From Aequorivita sinensis (GTDB lineage: Bacteria > Bacteroidota > Bacteroidia > Flavobacteriales > Flavobacteriaceae), in assembly GCF_006346335.1 (NCBI RefSeq), contig NZ_VDMC01000015.1, forward strand, positions 1 through 58,817: a DNA stretch of 58,817 nt. Reading direction: 5' to 3'. Under the pieces are notes generated by a model, which worked only from the letters and a program-made list of their open reading frames with translations, was not told where the DNA came from and did no database searches. Position 1 is the stretch's first letter, and the number at the start of each line of letters is the position of its first letter. Of this stretch, positions 54,105 through 58,817 are shown in pieces. Position numbers and translations under genes: made by a program.

Positions 54105-54828
54105 TATTTAAGTTTTGATTTAAACGTTCAAAATCTCTTTGGGCACTTAAAAATCCAGTTTTGTTAAGTGCAAACTCTCCATACCAAATATTGTCGTATA
54201 GGTAGGATGCTTTTTTAAAATCTTCTTTTAGTCCTTGATTTTCAATCTCTCGGTAATAGTCGCTGTTGGTTTTTTCATAGTGCCAATCGATAATATTATT
54301 TTGTGAAAGCAGTTTTAAAGATTTTAAGTACATATATCGGATTGCCAGTCGGTAATTTTCTTCCTGAAGAGCATTTTTTATATAGCTATCAAGATCGACG
54401 TTTTCAATATGCTGCTCTTTAATATTTAATGGTGCTATTACTTGCTTTTTTCTACTGAATAATGAAGAAGCATTATTACCAACTAGTAATTTAACAACAA
54501 TATAAATAGCAAAAAATATCAATAATCCATAGATGAAATTCTTTATAAGCTCGAACATTTCATGTGAAAGTTCAAATCCAAAAATTTCGCCTAGAGTTTT
54601 GAAAAACCAATTGATTGCACGGCCTAAATAATTCTCGGCTTCTCCTTCAATTTTATCATAATCAAAATCTCTGCCTGAATATTTATCAGATAAGCCTTCA
54701 GAAAATTGCTTTCGGACAACATTTTCATTTTCGACAATTACGGATAGAGAATCTTTTACAAATGCAGTTGCGGCAAATGAATTCAGTAAAAAAAATGATA
54801 TGAAGATAAGTCTATTCACTTGCTCCAA
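54094..54828 (-). CDS. DUF4129 membrane protein
   Basis: A 244-residue protein with signal-like N-terminus (about 1-23), an extracytoplasmic stretch (25-90, ENVVRKQFSEGLSDKYSG), a membrane helix (about 92-112), and the DUF4129 cytoplasmic domain (about 140-240) with NYRLAIRYMYLKSLKLLSQ and KASYLYDNIWYGEFALNKT. The start is TTG 54828 or, giving a tidier signal peptide, GTG 54819. It overlaps both neighbours (17 nt with the membrane gene, 11 nt with DUF4350). Confidence 0.87.
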   Translation of the reverse strand: MEQVNRLIFISFFLLNSFAATAFVKDSLSVIVENENVVRKQFSEGLSDKYSGRDFDYDKIEGEAENYLGRAINWFFKTLGEIFGFELSHEMFELIKNFIYGLLIFFAIYIVVKLLVGNNASSLFSRKKQVIAPLNIKEQHIENVDLDSYIKNALQEENYRLAIRYMYLKSLKLLSQNNIIDWHYEKTNSDYYREIENQGLKEDFKKASYLYDNIWYGEFALNKTGFLSAQRDFERLNQNLNNAR

Positions 54829-55729
54829 TTTGATCTATACGTTCGCGAGTTGCTTCATTGTAGGTTTCTTCGTGAAGGGAATAATATAAAATACCGTTTA
54901 TAAATTGAAGCATAGATTGATTAAGTGTATATAATATAAGTACAATAGATAGGGCAATTGTCCAAACCACATTAGCTACAGCCGAATTTGCTAAATCTAT
55001 ACCTGAATCTAGGGAATGAAATGCGTAAACGCTAATTAAAACACCTGGAATAATAAGTACAACCATCATTAGTAAGCTAAGGAGAATACTAATTATTAAA
55101 TTTGATAATACACATTTCCAGAAATACAGTTTTAATAATTTCCAACCCTCACCAAAGGCATCAGTGACCTCTCGATTGTCGTTAATTAACGCCATAAAAG
55201 AAAGTCCACTCCAACTGGTAAAACCTAGAATCATAAGATAATAAGCGAGTGTACCCAATAAAGGGATAAAAGAAATAATTACACCTACGATTACTAGAAC
55301 TAGATACATCAACATCATTATTACAATGAAGAGTATAATTTTCCCCAGGTTACCTTTTACTACCTCCCAAACTTTTCTTTTTACAACTTCTTTTCCTTTA
55401 TTTCCTTCATATTGAATAATATAAACAGCGGCTAAACTGTAGTTTAAAATTGCTGTAAGTAGAAATAGAAAAAGGAAACCAAGAGCTCCAAGCGCTATAT
55501 AGATGTTATAAATTGAAGAGTCAGACCCAATTGTGTTGGATGAAAGACTTCCTACAAAGCCTGTAACCATCAAGTAGCTCACTCCTAAAAAACCAAGAAT
55601 AAATATTCCATTATAACTAATGAAAATATTTAAAAAGGGTTTAAAGTTCTGTTTAAAAAAATCGAAGTAAGTAGTTATAATTTCACCTACATCTCGTTGT
55701 TGTTTAAGCGGTATGTATTTTTTTAGCAT
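54812..55729 (-). CDS. Polytopic membrane protein of the MoxR-SpoIIM operon
   Basis: A 305-residue integral membrane protein with six or so helices (about 35-60, 70-100, 128-160, 165-180, 208-235, 250-275), starting MLKKYIPLKQQRDVGEIITT. It resembles the glycerophosphodiester-phosphodiesterase membrane-domain type proteins without any enzyme part. The fold offers no catalytic residues. It overlaps the SpoIIM stop region by 26 nt and the DUF4129 gene by 17 nt, so it is certainly part of the operon. Function is unknown. Confidence 0.8.
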   Translation of the reverse strand: MLKKYIPLKQQRDVGEIITTYFDFFKQNFKPFLNIFISYNGIFILGFLGVSYLMVTGFVGSLSSNTIGSDSSIYNIYIALGALGFLFLFLLTAILNYSLAAVYIIQYEGNKGKEVVKRKVWEVVKGNLGKIILFIVIMMLMYLVLVIVGVIISFIPLLGTLAYYLMILGFTSWSGLSFMALINDNREVTDAFGEGWKLLKLYFWKCVLSNLIISILLSLLMMVVLIIPGVLISVYAFHSLDSGIDLANSAVANVVWTIALSIVLILYTLNQSMLQFINGILYYSLHEETYNEATRERIDQIGASE

Positions 55730-56678
55730 TTGTTTTATGTAGGATAATTGGATATATAATGTAATAGTAAATAATCAGAATCAAAGACAAGAAAATAATT
55801 GTCAATGCTAACCATACAGGCATATTGCTATAACGTGTAATAAAGCCTTCAATAAATCCAGCTATAATAAAAAAGGGTATGGTGCTAACCACGATTTTAA
55901 GTCCGTCTTTTGCACCCTTTAAAAATGAAATTTTCCTCGAATACGTTTTTGGGAAAAGTATGCTATTTCCCATTACCATTCCTGCGCATCCAGCAATAAC
56001 GATTACAGAAATTTCAATAGTTCCGTGGAGCCAAATGTTTTTTGACGCTTCAAAGAGTAAATCTCGGTTATAGAAAAAAGTAAAAAAAGCTCCTAGCATT
56101 ACTCCATTGGTAAACAGCACATACGCAGTTCCCACCGAGGTGATAACTCCGAATGCATAAGCCAAAAACGCAACCCGAATATTATTGATGGTTATTCCTA
56201 AAAACGTGCCTATCTCGCTTCCGCTTTTGTAAATAGCAGTAGGATCGCCTTTTTCAATATTATTTATTGTTTCGTTTACATAGGAATCCCCGAGGATTAG
56301 TCGAACAAAAGAATCGTCGTTTACTGCTGAAATCACTCCAATAGCCGTTGCTACTGCAAATAGTAAAAACGAATAAAATAGCATTCGGTGGTGCTGGTAA
56401 AAGAATAAAGGAAACTCGTCCTTCCAAAAACTTACAAGCCGATTTTTGGATTCTTTTTTATTTTTATAAATCTTTTGATGAGCTTGTGAAGCTAATGAAT
56501 TTAAATACTGAAGTGTTTTGCTATCAGGGTAATATGTCTGCGCATAAGCAAGGTCGTTTGTAAGCTGAATATAGTCGTCGGCAAGCTGATCTGGATTTAT
56601 TTTTGAATTAAGTGTAATTGCTTTTTCAAATGCAATCCATTTTGCCTTATTTTGCTTGACGAATGCTGCCTCGCGCAT
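55704..56678 (-). CDS. SpoIIM-like (stage II sporulation protein M family) membrane protein
   Basis: A 324-residue membrane protein: cytoplasmic helical N-region (about 1-95, FVKQNKAKWIAFEKAI), then five or six helices with SpoIIM blocks GITINNIRVAFLAYAFGVITS, NGVMLGAFFTFFYNRDLLFE and WLHGTIEISVIVIAGCAGMVMG. In sporulating Firmicutes SpoIIM helps anchor a peptidoglycan-degrading complex; non-spore-formers such as this one have homologues with unknown work. First gene of the MoxR operon, divergent from the RDD gene by 38 nt, so the pair may share control. Confidence 0.9.
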   Translation of the reverse strand: MREAAFVKQNKAKWIAFEKAITLNSKINPDQLADDYIQLTNDLAYAQTYYPDSKTLQYLNSLASQAHQKIYKNKKESKNRLVSFWKDEFPLFFYQHHRMLFYSFLLFAVATAIGVISAVNDDSFVRLILGDSYVNETINNIEKGDPTAIYKSGSEIGTFLGITINNIRVAFLAYAFGVITSVGTAYVLFTNGVMLGAFFTFFYNRDLLFEASKNIWLHGTIEISVIVIAGCAGMVMGNSILFPKTYSRKISFLKGAKDGLKIVVSTIPFFIIAGFIEGFITRYSNMPVWLALTIIFLSLILIIYYYIIYPIILHKTNAKKIHTA

Positions 56679-56716
56679 CTTTTAATTTTTTGATAAATAT
56701 AACCACTTGCTTTTAA

Positions 56717-57442
56717 ATGGCAAACCTAGAAATAAATACTTCTCAAAACGTAAATCTAGACTACAAGATTGTAAGTGTAGGTGAGAGGATTCTAGCTTTT
56801 ATGATAGATATCTTTCTATTTTTTGTGTATTTCTATATTATAGAGTTAATTACAGATGCAATGCATATGGCATTTAGTGATCAATGGACTGTATTTGGGC
56901 TACAACAACTATTGTTTTTACCAGTAATGTTTTATTCTTTGTACATGCATATCCTTTTTGATGGTAGAACAGTAGGGAAGATGGCAATGAAAACTAAGGT
57001 TGTAAAGGTTGATGGTAGTCCTGCTCATTGGAGTGATTACCTGATTCTATGGATGCTCAGATTGGTGGATTTATGGATATTTTTGGGTTCAATTGGTTTA
57101 TTATCTATTATTTTTTCAGACAAGCGACAACGAGTTGGAGACCATGCTGCTGGAACTGTCGTGATAAGTACAAAAAATAAAGTAAATATTAGTCATACAA
57201 TTTTAGAAGAAATTGAGGACAACTATCATCCAAAGTTCTTGAATGTTACTGATCTTACAGATAAGGATGTGAGACTAATAAAAGAAACCTATATTATTGC
57301 ATTAAAATCTAATGATTTCAATACCTTGAAATTACTTCGAAATAAAGTTGAAAGCGTATTAGGAACTTCATCAGATTTATACGATAAACAGTATATTGAT
57401 ACCGTACTAAAAGATTATAACCACTTTACACAAAACATGTGA
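56717..57442 (+). CDS. RDD-family membrane protein
   Basis: A 241-residue membrane protein: RDD core in the first 150 residues (VSVGERILAFMIDIFLFFVY with the R/D pair, DGRTVGKMAMKTKVV, DKRQRVGDHAAGTVVI), with three helices (about 25-48, 65-85, 108-130), and a soluble C-terminal extension of about 80 residues (TDKDVRLIKETYIIALKSND). The family has been linked to Na+/H+ exchange but roles vary. Divergent from SpoIIM. It ends in TGA overlapping the TRIC start by 4 nt (GTGA). Confidence 0.9.
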   Translation: MANLEINTSQNVNLDYKIVSVGERILAFMIDIFLFFVYFYIIELITDAMHMAFSDQWTVFGLQQLLFLPVMFYSLYMHILFDGRTVGKMAMKTKVVKVDGSPAHWSDYLILWMLRLVDLWIFLGSIGLLSIIFSDKRQRVGDHAAGTVVISTKNKVNISHTILEEIEDNYHPKFLNVTDLTDKDVRLIKETYIIALKSNDFNTLKLLRNKVESVLGTSSDLYDKQYIDTVLKDYNHFTQNM

Positions 57443-58062
57443 GTTTAATATTAGTTTTAGATATAATAGGAACATTGGCCTTTGCAATTTCTGGGGTGCT
57501 TACAGCACTTCATAAAAGGCTAGATCCATTTGGGATTTTAATAATTGCTTTCGTTGCAGCCGTAGGTGGGGGAACATTGCGAGACGTTTTAATTGGCGCT
57601 CCAATTGCTTGGATGGTAGACTTAACTTATGTGTATGTAATTTTTGGAGCTACAGTTTTTTCAGTAATTTTTAGAAAAAGACTAGGTTATATTCGAAGAT
57701 CTTTGTTCTTATTCGATACGATAGGGATAGCACTTTATACAATTGTAGGTGTAGAAAAAGGTATAGCTGCAGGTTTTTCTCCAATTATATGTATTTCCTT
57801 AGGAACAATGACAGCATGTTTTGGTGGAGTATTGCGAGATATTCTATGTAATGAAATCCCAATCATTTTTAGAAAAGAAATTTACGCAACTGCCTGTATT
57901 ATAGGAGGGGCTGTTTATTTTATATTGTTGAAAACGGTAATTCCTTTAGACTTTATTGTAATAATATCAGGTTCGATCGTTTTTATAGTTCGTTTGCTGG
58001 CAGTATACTTTAGACTTTCATTACCCAACATCTATACAAAGGAAGAGTTGGAGCAGCAATAA
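57439..58062 (+). CDS. TRIC-type (UPF0126/YicG) cation channel family protein
   Basis: A 207-residue inner-membrane protein with seven helices in two homologous halves, each with the family loop GGG-x-x-RD: GGGTLRDVLIGAP (about 43-55) and FGGVLRDILCNEIP (about 129-142). Bacterial members of this group are TRIC-like homotrimeric cation channels; the physiological ion here is unknown. It starts with GTG inside the RDD stop (overlap of 4 nt), hence coupled. It is followed by the tandem repeats at 58090. Confidence 0.92.
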   Translation: MSLILVLDIIGTLAFAISGVLTALHKRLDPFGILIIAFVAAVGGGTLRDVLIGAPIAWMVDLTYVYVIFGATVFSVIFRKRLGYIRRSLFLFDTIGIALYTIVGVEKGIAAGFSPIICISLGTMTACFGGVLRDILCNEIPIIFRKEIYATACIIGGAVYFILLKTVIPLDFIVIISGSIVFIVRLLAVYFRLSLPNIYTKEELEQQ

Positions 58063-58089
58063 GGTTAGGATAAATTAACTTATAGGTAT

Positions 58090-58817
58090 TTGACTCCGTT
58101 AGGTAGGGCTTTCGCGGTTTTTATAATTGTATATTTCATTCGAAATTTGAATAAACTCCATTTTTAATTTAATAAACGAGTTCAATACTTGACGTTATTT
58201 TTCTTCAAAACTTGGATTTAGTGCCAATTAAAATTTCTTATTAAGAATCCTTGTGGTTGGAATGTTTATAGAAAAATGTTAGAAATGATATTCGACCCCG
58301 TTGGGGTCGCGTGATTTTTTTGGAACCTATTATTATAAATATATTATCCCTTTGGGATTTAAATAAACTGCATTTTTTATTGATTAAACGAGTTCAATAC
58401 TTGACGTTATTTTTCTTCAAAATTTGGGTTTAGTACCAATTAAAATTTCTGATTAAGAACCCTTGGGGTTCTAATGTTTATAGAAATATGGTTAGTAATG
58501 GTATCCGACCCCGTTGGGGTCGTATTCTTATGCTTTTACGGAGGTTTATAAATATTTAATCCTTTGGGATTTAAATAAACTGCATTTTTCATTGATTAGA
58601 TGTGTAAATAGTTGACGTTATTTTTCTTCAAAAATTGGGTTTAGTACCAATTAAAATTTCTGATTAAGAACCCTTGCGGTTCGAATGTTTATAGAAATAT
58701 GGTTAATAATGGTATCCGACCCCGTTGGGGTCGTATTCTTATGCTTTTACGGAGGTTTATAAATATTTAATCCCTTTGGGATTTAAATAAACTGCATTTT
58801 TCATTGATTAGATGTGT
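58090..58817. repeat. Tandem array of about 211-bp units with three palindromes each, runs off the window end
   Basis: The block TTGACGTTATTTTTCTTCAA recurs at 58189, 58401 and 58612 (212 and 211 nt apart), preceded by a worn partial unit from about 58090. Each unit carries (i) AGAACCC-TTG-GGGTTCT or a variant, (ii) CGACCCC-GTT-GGGGTCG (58293-58309, 58506-58522, 58717-58733, perfect in all three) and (iii) ATCCC-TTT-GGGAT (58346-58358, one base lost at 58559-58570, 58770-58782). Units 2 and 3 are nearly identical; unit 1 differs more. No coding frame. The array continues beyond the window. Confidence 0.9.

Noticed and set aside
58189-58817. CRISPR or tRNA-like element in the end repeats (GGTTCGAATG string)
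   Set aside because: The string is part of the repeat unit's hairpin with no acceptor stem or anticodon arm; units are about 211 bp with no spacers.

Overview
This window is chromosomal DNA of a member of the Flavobacteriaceae (phylum Bacteroidota). The evidence is AT-rich DNA, promoters of the Bacteroidota type (TTG, about 19 nt, TAnnTTTG), two secreted proteins with type IX secretion (T9SS) C-terminal sorting domains, a PorV/PorQ-family protein, TonB-dependent receptors paired with lipoproteins, many families found mainly in this phylum (DUF4249, DUF6095, DUF4199, DUF6263, the alternative GlmU, DUF4105), monomeric NADP isocitrate dehydrogenase and a short CarB. The genus cannot be named from the sequence alone. 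Almost all of it is ordinary core genome. No transposase, integrase, prophage or CRISPR array was seen.

Layout. 1-63 is the 3' end of a 5S rRNA gene with its terminator. 102-1309 is a tandem array of about 149-bp units whose ends resemble the 5S 3' end and its flank. 1412-8041, read leftwards: isocitrate dehydrogenase, then a TonB receptor / DUF4249 lipoprotein / MurQ / DUF6095 operon. 8095-9474: ribosomal protein L19 between two long gene-poor gaps. 9475-13825: a large T9SS-secreted GEVED protein, a 56-residue membrane protein, a MacB/LolD-type ATPase and a methyltransferase. 14058-20966: YfhO and a glycosyltransferase, a DUF4105 protein, a PorV/PorQ-like protein and phosphatidylserine synthase. 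21106-27056: envelope genes on the minus strand (LptB, an MsbA-like exporter, a phosphohexomutase, a GT2 glycosyltransferase, a DUF4199 protein). 27272-35619: L31, the alternative GlmU, an oligopeptide-binding lipoprotein, MtaB, small enzymes and a lytic transglycosylase. 35725-42961: a membrane/DUF6263 pair, L34, CarB, a cupredoxin-like secreted protein and RmuC. 43060-49360 is a cobalamin-uptake island: divergent BtuF-BtuC-BtuD and a B12 riboswitch followed by BtuB and a BtuG-like surface lipoprotein. 49434-58062: OxyR, then a MoxR / DUF58 / DUF4350 / DUF4129 / membrane / SpoIIM operon with divergent RDD and TRIC-type channel genes. 58090-58817 is a second tandem array (period about 211 bp) that runs off the end.

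How the genes work together. The B12 island is the clearest functional unit: the riboswitch arm makes the outer-membrane capture and import pair, and the other arm makes the inner-membrane ABC importer from its own promoter. The LptB, exporter, mutase, GT2, YfhO, GT4 and GlmU genes supply lipid-linked sugar and LPS or capsule building and transport. MurQ and the lytic transglycosylase belong to cell-wall turnover.

The least explained items are the two repeat arrays with conserved palindromes, a GC-rich in-frame insertion in mtaB, a decayed four-helix-bundle gene at 30899-31116, and the MoxR-SpoIIM operon, which is conserved but has no assigned function.
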